Shown piece by piece: positions 1 through 13,565 of a DNA stretch of 64,000 bases. The notes below the pieces were generated by a model that was given only the letters and a program-made list of their open reading frames with translations, did no database searches and was not told where the DNA came from. Position 1 is the stretch's first letter. Every line of letters starts with the position of its first letter. Position numbers and translations under genes: made by a program. This stretch comes from Carnegiea gigantea (lineage: Eukaryota > Streptophyta > Magnoliopsida > Caryophyllales > Cactaceae), in the NCBI GenBank assembly GCA_029747015.1, contig JAKOGI010000540.1, positions 292,501 through 356,500 of the forward strand, in the 5' to 3' direction.

Positions 1-1125
1 TTCTCCCGTAACGTTGGATATGCCCCGAATGAGGAGAGCGTGCGCTTCTTGGATCATTTGGATCATCGGTTGGTGCACGCATATGTCTTATCCAATTGTG
101 GGTTGTTAGGAGAATATGAACGGTAAGTTTATGTACTCCTTAGGGAGGGAAATGGTACATACCTTAAACAGGACCATATGATTTTGTGCGTTCGTTGCGT
201 AGGATGTTCGAGCTGGAGATGATCCACCAAAACCCTCGAGTTCGGGTCGAGAATGTGTGGGGAAATTATGAAGAAAAATTTCCGGAATGGTTCAAAGCGA
301 ACGTACGTTTTGGCACAATGTGTCGCTTACATGGGTTCACGCATTTGTATTCTTTTGCGATACTGACAACATCTTCGACCAATTGTTGTTACGACGTCCA
401 TGTAGGTGTTGCAATCCAACGTTGACGACGACATCCTAAAAGCACTTGCCTATGGCCCTAAAAGGCATGTTCGTCGTTGGGATCATTACTATGTCAATGG
501 CTTCAACTTCCACACATACGAATATAGGAAAAACAAGGCCACAATGAATTATGGCATTTGCGTCAAAGGAACGGATGGAAGGGAATATTATGGCGTTCTA
601 CAAGATGTCATCGAGTTGCACTATGTTGGGGATATTCGTTCCTATAAGACGATATTGTTTAAGTGTGATTGGTATGACTGCATTAACGGTGTTGTTGTCC
701 ACGACACGTACAAATTGGTTGATGTCAATCACACAAAGAGATATCCCAAGTACAATCCATTTGTCCTTGCCAGTCAGGTCACCCAAGTTTGCTTCATGCC
801 TTATCCTATGAAGGACAACAATAAAAAGGATTGGTGGGCAGTGGTCAGAATGAAAGCGAGACCTGTAGTTGATGCCCCCGAAGAGGATGCACCATTCCAA
901 GTGGATGAAAACGACAACCCGCCTAATCTAGCAGATGTTGATGTGCACGAAGATGTTCTCATCGTAGAAGAAGAGGAGAATGAAACGGATGACACTGATG
1001 ATGAGGAGGTTGAGGGCGTCGACGATGGCTCTGAAGCTGCATCGCTGGACAGGTTACTGGATGAAGACGATGATACCGTCGACGACGATGATGGGGACGA
1101 CTTCACCGAATCAATATTCCTGTAG
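1..1125 (+). pseudogene. TNPD-type CACTA transposase, C-terminal part (DUF4218/DUF4216 regions)
   Basis: Three coding blocks are visible. Block 1 is 1-122 (frame 1; the end of a DUF4218-like region with AYVLSNCGLLGEYE), followed by GTAAGT. Block 2 is about 172-303 (FELEMIHQNPRV...FPEWFKANV), followed by GTACGT. Block 3 is about 406-1125, after TGTAG. Block 3 is a DUF4216-like domain (YYGVLQDVIELHYVG, VFKCDWYD-like LFKCDWYDC, then DVNHTKRY, and WWAVVRMKAR) followed by a very acidic Asp/Glu tail and a TAG stop. This order is typical of the C-terminus of the DDE transposase of plant CACTA elements, which cuts and joins the element ends. The catalytic core lies upstream, outside the window. The join between blocks 1 and 2 is one base out of phase with the obvious splice sites, so this copy may already be damaged; alternatively I have misplaced a splice site. 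It is not certain that the gene is functional. Confidence 0.75.
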
Positions 1126-1799
1126 AGCAATTCGATGTGATGAAGACGCAGTTTGCGTCTTCGTAACATGGACCTTGTGTTACGTACGTCAAATGTGTTT
1201 AAACTGTAAAGGCATCATGTACTACTATATGTTATGTTGTGTATGTAACATACATTCATACCAGGTTGCGTATTAGTTGTTCCCATACTGTATTCATGCA
1301 TTTTGTCAGCTTCAGAACACAATATCGTACATTGCTAATGGTATACTATTTAGTGTTGTTTGGCATACATTTTTCAAATTTAAATGCGTGCACTTCTCTA
1401 ATTGATTTCCATGACATGGTGTAGGAGTAGGTAAGCATGGACGGGTCGAGCGGAGCCATTACCCAGTACGACTCCCAGGAGACGCAGCCTCCGGAGTTCC
1501 CGTTGGAGGGCGCTAGCGCTACATTCACACGGGTCCGACTTGTGCCTAACACTGACAAGTGGTAAGCGTCAGTAACTTTCACAATTCATAAGCCCGAGAC
1601 GTCATACGATTTCCGTTAATTTGTGGGCAATGCTGTATCGCAGGTTTGGTGATCGAGATGTCGCACGAGCCATCTCCGAGACCATTCGTACCTACTACAA
1701 GGATGCTTTCATGTGTTGGCGGGACGCCCCTGCGGATCACAAGCGGTTTTGGTGGAATTGTTTTAAGGTAAGGATTGTACACTTTGCAATATATGTATA

Positions 1800-3160
<1,361 letters not shown>

Positions 3161-4695
3161 GTTTCATTCTAGAACTGTATAAACATAACCACGCATACAA
3201 ATCCGTACCCTATGCACACTAAGAGTGAGATACATTAAGGCGTAAATATATTAATATATGGTAATGCTTTTTGTGTACGTTTAACAGGTGAGATTAATTT
3301 CCAAATTTATTTATTCATAACTGCAGTAACCCACCTGCACAGTACACTAAATATGTACGTTACTAAATCATTCTTGTGACTTGCATGTGCAGGAACGATT
3401 CACATGGGATCCTGAGCATGAGGACTTAGTCAGAAGGGAATGGCAGCAGAAGGTCCGTGTCAGACTGAAGGATATAGTGCACAAGACCGCGAAGGACCCG
3501 CCATAGAAGATCATTCATTGGATGAGTGATGACATTCGCACTGCAATGAAGACCAAGAGGGAAACAGATGAGGATTTCAAGAAGCGATCAGAGCGAAATA
3601 GGAAGAACAAGGTAGAAGGGCCGAAGGCAAAGATTGGGCACAGTCAGGGGTCAATATCTGCAATAATATGGGTTTAGAGACTGGTATGAAAATGTTAACT
3701 GCTGTAGTGAAATATATTATCTTCACTTTGAAAAGTTGCCCATGTGGAAATATATATGTGTATGTGACAGGCGAAGCAACTGGGAAGAAGACCTTCGGCT
3801 GCTGAGTTATTTGCCACCACTCATTCCAAGGTTGATGAGAGCGGTCACCGCATTTGGTGCGATGAGTACGCACAGAGTGTGTATGTAAGTATTACATTGA
3901 AGCTTCGTTCACTACGTAGATGTCTGAAATGTACGCATATGTAACTTGTTTGCCTTCCTGATTTGATTCAAACGATGCAGGAAAATTATGAGCAGCTGAA
4001 AGTGGGAACTGATGTGCAAGTGGGTTCCGCAGCAGATGATCACCTATTCTTCAAGGCAAGTGGAGGCTGGAGTGACAAGGGCTCCATATACGGACTTGGA
4101 AGAGAAGGTGCAGCCATGTTTGAGAGACCGATCACGTCCAAGCGTAGTGGCGGCAGCACTTCCTCGGCATATTCTTCTCCCATAGTAACCCAGCTCCAAG
4201 ATCAGTTGCAAGCGACACAGAATGAGCTGCAAACAACTCAAGCTCGACTTCATTCGACAGAGGAGGAGCTGAGGAGTACTAGAGAGGAGTTGAGTAGTAC
4301 TAGGGAGAAGTTGAGTAGTACTAGGGCGGAGTTGGAAGCTACCAGGAAGGAGATGGATGTGCAACGGATTGGGCTGCTGGAGCTTAATGCTCGGTTTGAT
4401 AGCTTTTCGGCGCTGCTTGGCCACCCCACCCGTGCGGACAACTCTCAGGCATCGTCGTAGATGTAGGTATGTGTAGTCGTACCCGTTAATTGTAATTTCG
4501 GCTATGTGTAGATGTAGGCATCGTCGTACTCTGTAACATTGGGCTATGAATTTCATGCACGTGACCGATTGAACTCTGTAATTGTTGTGTTCGTGGAATG
4601 TGAAATTGTGGATATTTTGGTGCATTTTGTGTAATTTCGATGTAATTTAGGGATGCTGAACTACGCGGTGTGTATATAGCAAACAATATGCCCAG

Positions 4696-5340
4696 GTTGG
4701 AGACCGAAATTGATATTCTGGTCTCTGTTTGAGACCGAAATGAAAGTTTGATCTCAAACGCAGGCAGGCAGGAACATCAGCCTATGTTGGAGACCAACCT
4801 GAAAATCGGTCTCCAATTGAGACCGGTAACCGGTCTCCAGTGGAGACCGAAGCACTAATTTTGGTCTCAGATTAAGACCAAATATATTGGTCTCCAATTG
4901 AGACCAAATTTGTTGGTCTCCAATTGAGGCCAACACAATTGGTATCAATTAGAGACCGGCCAAATTTGGTCTACAATGGAGACCACGGAACTTGGTGTCA
5001 ATTAGAGACCGGCCAGAGGTGGTCTCTGTTAGAGACCGACGTGGCTGGTCTCCAATTGAGACCAGAACATTTGGTTTCAATTAGAGACTAGCTCATTTTT
5101 GGTCTCAGATAGAGACCGGCCCAGCTTGGTCTCAGTTGGAGACCACTAACTTGGTCTCAATTAGAGACCGGCCAGATTTGGTCTCAATTAGAGACCACTG
5201 TGCGCTTTTCGGTCTCTAAATTTGAATTGCTACCAAAGGTTTAGAGACCGAAGATTTTCGTTCTCTGTTTGGTCTCTAAAATTATTTAGAGACCGGGTTG
5301 CCTCATTTAGAGACCGAAACGCTTCGGTCTCTAACTGGGC
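4696..5340. repeat. CACTA subterminal repeats (GGTCTC...GAGACC)
   Basis: Roughly 18 copies of a 16-17 bp imperfect palindrome are packed into 650 bp, of the form GGTCTCNATTNGAGACC (for example near 4719, 4809, 4881, 5020, 5045 and 5160). Copies vary mostly in the central five bases and are separated by short spacers. Such blocks next to a CACTA terminus are the usual binding region of the TNPA-type protein encoded just upstream. I infer this role from position and family knowledge. Confidence 0.85.
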
Positions 5341-5342
5341 GC

Positions 5343-5354
5343 TTTCTTGTAGTG
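5343..5354 (-). other. CACTA terminal inverted repeat (right end)
   Basis: On the minus strand this reads CACTACAAGAAA, the canonical plant CACTA terminus. The next base begins LTR sequence also found at about 11,940, which fixes the element end at 5354. Confidence 0.85.
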
Positions 5355-5397
5355 ATATATATATCTATGTTTATCGATTATATTTGACATAGCAATT

Positions 5398-5620
5398 ATA
5401 TGAAGTTTATTGATTATATGAAGTTTATCGATTATATGCAGTTTATCGATTATGTGAAGTTTATCGATTATGTGAAGTTTATCGATTATCTAAAGTTTCC
5501 AGATTATAGAAAGTTTATTGATTATATAAAGTTTATCGATTATATGAAGTTTATCAATTATATAAATTTTATCAATTACATGAAGTGTATTGAGTATATG
5601 TAATTTATCGATTATGTGTA
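5398..5620 (+). repeat. 18-bp tandem repeat in the LTR
   Basis: About 12 imperfect copies of an 18-bp unit (AAGTTTATCGATTATATG type). The period is a multiple of three and lacks in-frame stops, so it mimics a repetitive (KFIDYM)n peptide. The counterparts in the other LTRs differ in number, which fits slippage rather than coding. Confidence 0.9.
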
Positions 5621-6424
5621 TATATTACAGTAAACGTTGAAATTAACTGCAATCGTGCGGATTACGTTATGATGTTGAGAATCGATTGGTAAAATGATTT
5701 TATGACATGATCATTTAAATGATTGCATGGGAATGTTTATAATTTAGGAAGCGTAGAATAGAGGAAATTGTAAAGTAAATCAAATGATTGCATCGATTAG
5801 TAGCAATTCGTAAATATATGTGGTGATTTGGTAAGCCATGAATATATTTGATCATGGCGTATAAATTTAGAGTTAACCATCAAGGCTAGTTGAGCCTTTA
5901 TACGAGTAATAGATAACGGCATCGATACCATCACTATCGTGCCTCTAAATTTTATCGGTTATATATATGTGTACATATCAAAGTAATATTTGAAATTAAC
6001 TGCAGTCGTATGGGTTACGTTATGATTGGGGAATCGGTTGATAATATGATTTCATGGCGTGACTGTACGTGCTAGGTGAAATCCTTTTCCCCTGAGTTGA
6101 TGAATGCGTGAGATAACATAGACCTTGACTTCAAGTCTTAGAGATCTTTAAAAGTACGTGAATGCTTATGTGTAAGATTTCAAAGTGTATTTAAATGTTT
6201 ATCGGTTACCTGTTTTAATTAACAAGTCAGTGGTAACAAAGTAATCCTAAGTCATCGGACTGCTCAGCTGAATGAGGCAGGTGACCAGTCAATGGGCCTA
6301 GGAATCCTTTTAAGAAAGGACTTAAGTAATGAGCGCTCGATTATGTCGTATCAACCGCTATGCTCAGCTTAGGTAACCCGGTACCCTCGGTCAAAGTTTA
6401 CATGAAGTTTTCAAGTTCATTATT

Positions 6425-6800
6425 CATTGCTCTGCCAACAGGCAGAAACTTCAAAGTTTAATGTTTCATTGTTCTGCCAATAGCCAGAAGATTCAAGTTC
6501 AATGTTTCACTGTCCTGCCAACGGGCAGAGAATTCAAGTTTAATGTTCTTTGTTCTGCCAGTGGGCAGAAGATTCAAGTTCAATGTTTCACTATTTTGCT
6601 AGCGGACAGAGAATTCAAGTTTAATGTTCATTGTTCTGCCAGTGGCCGAAGATTCAAGTTCAAACGGGCAGAAGATTCAAGTTCAATGTTTCATTGTTCT
6701 GCCAGTAGGCAGATGATTCAAAGTTCCATGTTTCATAAGCTTGCTAATAGGCGAAAACTTCCAAGTCCATATGTCCTATAGTTATGCCAATAGGCAGTAG
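6425..6800 (+). repeat. Approximately 40-bp hairpin minisatellite in the LTR (TTCTGCC...GGCAGAA)
   Basis: About eight copies of a unit made of CAAGTTCAATGTT-like sequence plus an inverted repeat (GTTCTGCCAGTGGGCAGAA). Most copies retain the two arms (TTCTGCC and GGCAGAA) while the 3-4 base loop varies. Corresponding arrays are at 13,110-13,565 and, reversed, 45,440-45,700. Confidence 0.85.
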
Positions 6801-7744
6801 AGTCAAAGTCAAACGTCATAAAGCCCTGTCAACTGGTGGAAAAACCAGGTCAATAGAGAATCCCAGTTCATATGACGGTTTGTAGAACGTTATACCTTTA
6901 ATAAACAAGCATGTGAAGTTCAAAGGTCGTATTGCTACATCATTAGTCTACTACTCACGTGACATAGTTATATGCTTCACTTTGTGGTTATTGTTCCATG
7001 TTTTATCAAAGAGGTTTATTCCTGCATGTGACCTGTTACTGTACGGTATAGTAAAATTATCAGTTTAGTATTTATAACGCATTGCATATGATGGTTATTC
7101 TAGCGTAGATGCTAAATTCATATAGTCTGTGAGCTGACAGCATTTCAACGAAATTTCAATATTTATATATGGCATAAATTATATGAAACGCAGTAAACCT
7201 TTCATAACAGAAATCCCAGCAAGTGGTGTTTAAGGGTTAAACCCTTTCTTTTTATTGAATTTATGAGTTTATATGAATTTCTTATGGTAAGTTTATTGAG
7301 CATGGCTATTTTAAAGCTTAAGCTGTTGGAGCGACTGCTATTTCCCTTGCTTTGTGGTTTAAATATACTGTAAGGTAAGTGAGTTCTTCGAGGGAAGGAA
7401 TTACGAACAACTTTTGTAAGTTATTCTTGTATTTAAAGTGTTATTTTGGGAGAGGGGGTTATCCACTGAGCGATTGTTGCTCATTCCCATGTATTATTAT
7501 TGTTCCTTTCCCAGGTTTATGAAATATCAGGTAAAAGCCTGTCCAAGTAAGCCGAGATGGAGTCATTGCCGTCATAAGAATAAAGTTATATGCTTTGTAT
7601 GCGAGTTGTAAGATGAATTGATGTAATGGCTTGTATTTAAGTCCGTGTGTGCCTATTTTGCATATCATTTACAGTCGCTCTGTATGGCCATGTGAGCCAA
7701 CTATCTAAGGTGTCGATCATTGCTTATAGTTGGGATGTAAGCCC

Positions 7745-8030
7745 AATACTCCGGATGTGTGGTCCGTGGAGTTGTACATTTCATTGTTCATATGTTTTAG
7801 TGTTGAACTGCATTGGTTGGTATGCTCCGGGCGAGTGGCCCGCAGAGCGGTGAACTCCGGCAGGTGGCGGTTGAGTTAGTTGGTTTTATTGCCGTTTTTC
7901 ATCGCAGGAAATTTAATGTAAGGCTTTAAGCCTGAAAAATGGTCAGTTTTCAGGGGAAACTCTGTCCGTTTCGTCCCAGGATTTGAAGAAAAATGCTAAC
8001 ACTCCTAACCATAGGGTTGGGGGCGTCACA
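7745..8030 (+). repeat. Hairpin-rich 3' end of the left LTR
   Basis: Contains in order ACTCCGGATGTGTGGTCC (hairpin with GTGGAGT), GCTCCGGGCGAGTGGCCCGC (hairpin), TCGCAGG, AAGGCTTTAAGCCT (palindrome) and AACTCTGTCCGTTTCGTCCC, ending 50 bases before the LTR border. It is the single-copy counterpart of the tandem array in the CACTA intron at 1800-3160. Confidence 0.75.
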
Positions 8031-8032
8031 GA

Positions 8033-8044
8033 TGGTATCAGAGT
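8033..8044 (+). other. Primer-binding site (tRNA-Met type)
   Basis: TGGTATCAGAGT begins two bases after the left LTR end. It matches the 3' end complement of initiator tRNA-Met used by most plant LTR retrotransposons. Confidence 0.85.
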
Positions 8045-10895
8045 AAGGTCCTGTGATGATAGGCCACGACCTAAGTCTTGCATTGCATATAGTTGTCTAA
8101 GAATGCCTTATGATGAGGTGCTATTTGATGTTCTATTATGTGCAAATGTGTTTTGATATGAAAATCATTGTGTTAAGTTGGCTATGTGTGGCTTGAGTAA
8201 GCTGCTTAATTGAAAGAATGAGTCGCTTGCCAGGGCAGGCTGAGTGTTAGCACAGTAATGATGGTCTTGTATAAATGCTTTAGTGTTGCCTCAGTGACTT
8301 AAAGCAAAGGTGTAAAGTGTACTTGCTGTGGATTCAAATGGTTGAAAATGTTTGAGCTCTAAGCTCCTTCTTGTCCTAAAGTACGATTTGTTCCTTGGAC
8401 CCCATAATGGAGTGAGCAGACATGTTTCATGATTAGTAGATAAAAGGGCTAGAAGCAGCCAAATTACTTTTCTATCGAAACCTGGAGACATTGAAAGTTA
8501 AAGGTCTTCCTAAACAGTGAGTTAAAGTTTTGTCTCGCATTGAAAGACATTTCCTACTATACAAGTTAAACCTCACTGTTACGTCTAACGACGTGCATTT
8601 GTATTGCAATGATGTTTTGGATGCTTACATGCCAAGGTGCTTGTGTTGCTTGATGTGTAAATGACAAGTTGTACGTGATTAGTGATTACTTCCCTTGACT
8701 GAAATAGCTCTTGGACAATACCCTATTATGTCACGTACATGTCAGCATCTTTTCCAATACTGTTACATGCATGTCAAGGGAACTAAGTAAGAACTTCATA
8801 CACGTGCATGTCAGTGTGAGTGCTAATAACACTCGGATATGGCCTTGGATTGGATTGTTATGTACATAAGAAGGCATCCTTCCCTCTCAGTATGTAACTA
8901 CTGTTACCCTTGAGCTTACTCATCGTTATGCTCGTCGTGGCATGAAACGCTATTTATATGATAGGATTAATAGTGTACTGGCCACGTCAATCCTGACACA
9001 CCTAGAGGGGAAATAAAAGAAAGAACCTGACAGACTTTGGAATTGTTATGCCACATGTATCATCTCGCTTCTACCCGAGGCAAGGATTTATGCCTTTTTC
9101 GTATTGTTTATGCACTAATACCAAGTGATGAGGCTGGAATGGCTCATAAAGAAGGTAGAACCCTTCCACCTGTGCTAAGAATGCCTTGGACCCCTGCGAT
9201 TACCTTATGAGACAAATGCATTGCAAAGCTTCGATGCATGTTTATAAGACCATTGATGCCATTGGTTTTACTCCTGGTTAGTTGATTGATGGCTAATTTC
9301 TAATGATTTCGGACAAGCCCCAAGACATAGATTCCATTAGAGAGCTGCAATCAAGTATCCTTGTATAGATGACTTTTTGTGCGGTATTATTGCGAACCTG
9401 TGTGTTTTGAAGCATAACCATAGCACTACGAACAATGTGGGCACCCTGGAAACTTGTATAGTTGTATGGAATGCTATGTATGGTCCCTTGTATGTTTTAT
9501 AAGTGAATGGTTTACGAAATAAACCATTTGATGCTTGATCACCTTGATTTTTATTAGGTATGTTGTTTAGTTGATCAAACAGCGTCCCCTACATGAGTAT
9601 TGTTTCCTGTAGTCATCGTTGGCTAACCAGTACATAGCATTTCGTCCTTATATTGTGGTTAAATGACTAGCTCTGCACCTACTTCATAGCATAACTGTCC
9701 GAGTATGGCCTTTAACAAATCGAGTGGTTACCTTTGGACGGATTATTGAATGGTATGTTAGAACATTCATTATTGTAATGGAGTTACTCATTTTCTATTG
9801 GAATTAAGGTCTATGCTTCTTATGATTGATTGAGTGGCTAAGTGCTCATATGTTTAGTGGAAGGATATGGTGATCATAGGAGTTTATAGTCACATAGGGT
9901 TGCCTTGCATACTTTATGCTTTGGCCATACCATATGCTAACATACCTGTGATCCTACCTGAATGCGCATGTTTAAAGCATATGTATGGATATGTGAAAAA
10001 TAACCCTCACAAGGTTCAATTGAGTATCTGGCCTAATGTGATTGAGCCATTTTGCATTATGTGTTGCATGATGAGCTTTATGTGATACATGGTAGCTTTC
10101 ATAGAAAAATCATGAACAGTACCCTACTGCCAATGCTATCCCACTATACCCTGGTCATTGGGTGGAATTCTCTCCCATCCAGTTGTCTGGTGGTAAGACA
10201 TGACACCCTTGTACATGTTATCCCTACCATTTCTTGATACCTATCTACATATGTATGTACTTGTTCATGAGTACCTTATACATAATGATTGAACTCAAGA
10301 TCATATAGAAGTTTTGTCGTAACCCTTCATTGCATATGACTTTTGGGCTGCAAACTCTGAATCATTGATTCCATTAACTGTCATTGTGCCAAAGCAAACT
10401 TATGTGATATTGTATGATACCATCATCATTCTAGAGTGTCATTGGGATCACAAGGATGACCGTTCTACGCCCAAAAGTGATTTAAATCCATGTTTTAGAA
10501 TGAAACTATCTACGTACGACCCTTAAAGGTTATGACCTGATGTCACACCCTTGGGACGCCAACTCAAGGCGAGGCATGTGCATAGAGTTCCTTGTTATGA
10601 TACAAATAGTGTTTAGATGATCCCAAGGTCTGTGCCTCTTTCAAAAGTAAGTTAATTGGGTTTTCCACACCAACCCATGTGCCCTCTTCAATGCAAATTA
10701 CCCTCAGCGCCTGAGTAGAGCGATTAGATACTTGAAAAGGGTGTAGAGGTGGTGACTAGATATCATACGCTCTTTCTTGATTTTAATTCATTATATGACA
10801 GATTTGTGATTCTGTTATACAGATTGTACCATGTCTATGCGCATGTGTGAATGATTTAACCATAGACCCTGGAATTTCGGGGACGAAATTCTTTT

Positions 10896-10908
10896 AAGGG
10901 GGGAAGGA
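10896..10908 (+). other. Polypurine tract of the LARD-like element
   Basis: AAGGGGGGAAGGA lies directly before the right LTR start TGTAACACCC, in the position expected for plus-strand priming. Confidence 0.85.
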
Positions 10909-11219
10909 TGTAACACCCGAGATTTTTATTCCCTTCGTTAAGCCGATTCCGCTATTTTATATCGTTATAAATTGAAATAATATTGATGTGCCTGCTTAAG
11001 TACTGTTTTTATTGAAAAGAATATTATTCTTATTTTACTGTTATTGAGGATTTATATCGGGCACTACATTGAGTAGATTACCAAATAGGGCTGGACTGGC
11101 AAGCCTTGCGACTAGTCCTGTAATTTATTGAATCGAACCTTGGGAATAAATTATGATGTGACAAGTGGATAAGCTCGTATTAATTATGATGTGACGAGAT
11201 AATTATCCAAAACAACAAA

Positions 11220-11650
11220 CAAAAAAAAAAAGAGGCAAAAGGGGGCTAAAGCCCCTGCGTTCATTTTGGGGCCAGAGGAGATCGCGAGAGAGGGGGAGGG
11301 GGATTCGAAGACCCCCGAGCCCGGCAACTCAGAGCAGAGAGAGAGGGAGGCCGACCAGTAGGATGATGACGACGACCGGCCGATGCACCCCGGTCGTCCC
11401 ACACGCCGGCAGCCCGAACGCAAATCAGCACAGAGAGAGAGAGCGAAAGGGAGCACCAGTCTGGCCAGGTGCCGGTTTTGGCCGGTCGACGGCGAGGGTG
11501 GGCGGCGAGGTGGCAGACCGGTGGCCTGAGTTCGCCAGCGAGAAAAGGGAAGAGCAGAGTGGGTGATTGGGGCAGCTATGGTTTCTGAATTGCGGCCCGG
11601 GGCTCAATCGAGAGTAGCCATGGTGGGTTCAGGCTTCGGGAGTTCGAATT
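11220..11650 (+). repeat. GC-rich island in the LTR
   Basis: A stretch of about 430 bp with many CpG and GAGAGA runs sits inside otherwise strongly AT-rich LTR DNA, after an A12 tract and a GGGGCTAAAGCCCC-like hairpin. The reversed solo LTR has the equivalent block at 46,640-47,045. Open frames over it are not conserved between copies, so I do not call a gene. It may be a promoter or leader region of the element; this is inference. Confidence 0.6.
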
Positions 11651-11907
11651 CTACCACCAAATCAACCCTTATACGGGTCCTTAGCTTGGAAGCAAGGTGG
11701 GTTTCCTTTTCCTCCTAGTTATTGTCAATTTCGATGAACGTTTACTGAATATTGTTAATTTTGATGAAAGTTTATTGATTAGTTCATTCAGGTTGAATTC
11801 GAAGTAATCATCAGTAATTCGAGGGAATTGTAACGTAAACTGATCGATGCTTAAAACATACATATGAATCGTACTGAACAAAAGTTTAACGATATCTGTA
11901 GTGTATC

Positions 11908-11908
<1 letters not shown>

Positions 11909-11961
<53 letters not shown>
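11909..11961. repeat. (TA)n tract in the right LTR
   Basis: About 53 bases of TA alternation. The equivalent position of the left LTR is where the CACTA element ends (5354/5355), showing the CACTA target site. Confidence 0.9.
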
Positions 11962-11963
<2 letters not shown>

Positions 11964-11994
11964 ATGTTTATCGATTATATTTGACTTAGCAATT

Positions 11995-12315
11995 ATATGA
12001 AGTTTATTGATTATATGAAGTTTATTGATTATATGCAGTTTATCGATTATGTGAAGTTTATCGATTATCTAAAGTTTCCAGTTTATAGGAAGTTTATTGA
12101 TTATATAAAGTTTATCGATTATATGAAGTTTATACATTCTATAATCAATTATATGAAGTCTAACGATTATATATGTTTATCGATTATGTGGAGTTTCTCG
12201 ATTATGTATATTTATCGATTATATGTGACTTACTGATTATATGAGGTTTATCAATTATATAAATTTTATCGATTACATAAAGTTGATTGAGTATATGTAA
12301 TTTTTCGATTATGTG
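11995..12315 (+). repeat. 18-bp tandem repeat in the right LTR
   Basis: It has the same unit as 5398-5620 but more copies and additional diverged units such as TATGTTTATCGATTATGTGG. Confidence 0.9.
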
Positions 12316-13109
12316 TATATATTACAGTAAACGTTGAAATTAACTGCAATCGTGCGAATTGCGTTATGATGTTGAGAATCGATTGGTAAAATGATTTTAT
12401 GACATGATCATTTAAATGATTGCATAGGAATGTTTATAATTTAGGAAGCATAGAACAGAGGAAATTCTAAAGTAAATCAAATGATTGTATCGATTACTAG
12501 TAATTCGTAAATATATGTGGTGATTTGGTAAGCCATGAATATATTTAATCATGGCGTATAAATTTAGAGTTAACCATCAATGCTAGTTGAGCCTTTATAT
12601 GAGTAATAGATAACGGCATCGATACCATCACTATCGTGCCTCTAAATTTTATCGGTTATATATATGTGTACATATCAAAGTAATGTTTGAAATTAACTGC
12701 AGTCGTATGGGTTACGTTATGATTGGGGAATTGGTTGATAATATGATTTCATGACGTGACTATACGTGCTAGGTGAAATCCTTTTCCCCTGAGTTGATGA
12801 ATGCGTGAGATAACATAGACATTGACTTCAAGTCTTAGAGATCTTTAAAAGTACGTGAATGCTTATGTGTAAGATTTCAAAGTGTATTTAAATGTTTATC
12901 GGTTACCTGTTTTAATTGGCAAGTCATTGGTAACAAAGAAATCCTAAGTCATCGGACTGCTCAGCCAAATGAGGCAGCTGACCAGTCAATGGGCCTAGGA
13001 ATCCTTTTAAGAAAAGACTTAAGTAATGAGCGTTCGATTATGTCGTATCAACTGCTATGTTCAGCTTAGGTAACCCGGTACCCTCGGTCAAAGTTTACAT
13101 GAAGTTTTC

Positions 13110-13565
13110 AAGTTCATTGTTCTTTGCTCTGCCAGTAGGCAGAAACTTCAAAGTTCAATATTTCATTGTTTTGCCAATAGATAGAAGATTCAAGTTCAAT
13201 GTTTCACTGTTCTGCTCGCGGGCAGAGAATTCAAGTTTAATGTTCATTGTTCTGCTAGTGGGCAGAAGATTCAAGTTCAATGTTTCACTGTTCTGCCAGC
13301 GGGCAGAGAATTTAAGTTTAATGTAAGTTTAATGTTCATTGTTCTGCCAGTGGGCAGAAGATTCAAGTTCAATATTTCACTGTTCTGCCAGCAGGCAGAG
13401 AATTCAAGTTCAATGTTCATTGTTCTGCCAGTGGGCAGAAGATTCAAGTTCAATGTTTTGTTGTTCTGCCAGTAGGCAGATGATTCAAAGTTCCATGTTT
13501 CATAAGCTTGCTAATAGGCGAAAACTTCCAAGTCCATATGTCCTATAGTTATGCCAATAGGCAGT
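13110..13565 (+). repeat. Hairpin minisatellite in the right LTR
   Basis: About nine copies of the TTCTGCC(N3-4)GGCAGAA-containing unit. There is one insertion-like duplication (TTTAATGTAAGTTTAATG near 13,320) relative to the left LTR. Confidence 0.85.

Larger units (their letters stand above)
5355..8030 (+). repeat. Left LTR of the LARD-like element (part right of the CACTA insertion)
   Basis: It aligns with the right LTR from about 11,940 to 14,797, with scattered substitutions and different copy numbers of two internal minisatellites. It ends GGGCGTCACA, followed by GA and then the primer-binding site. Confidence 0.85.
8031..10908 (+). other. Non-coding internal region of the LARD-like element
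   Basis: I see no gag, protease, RT, RNase H or integrase motif in any frame in this 2.9 kb, and no long open frame. The sequence looks like ordinary AT-rich DNA broken by stops. Only the two ends (primer site, and the conserved GGGGACGAAATTC plus purine tract) are recognisably retroviral-like. Confidence 0.7.

Noticed and set aside
801..1169. Ser-rich minus-strand ORF
   Set aside because: It is the antisense of the acidic tail of the CACTA transposase.
4696..5340. CRISPR-like look of short repeats with spacers
   Set aside because: Units are palindromes with irregular 5-25 base spacers next to a CACTA terminus in a plant genome; this is a transposon subterminal block.
5398..5603. Repetitive (KFIDYM)n open frame
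   Set aside because: The 18-bp period inside a non-coding LTR keeps a frame open by chance. Copies at 11,997 and on the opposite strand at 46 kb are not conserved as proteins.
6461..6781. Plus-strand ORF of 106 codons, and similar ones at 13,057-13,548
   Set aside because: They lie in the hairpin minisatellite of the LTR; length and frame differ between LTRs.
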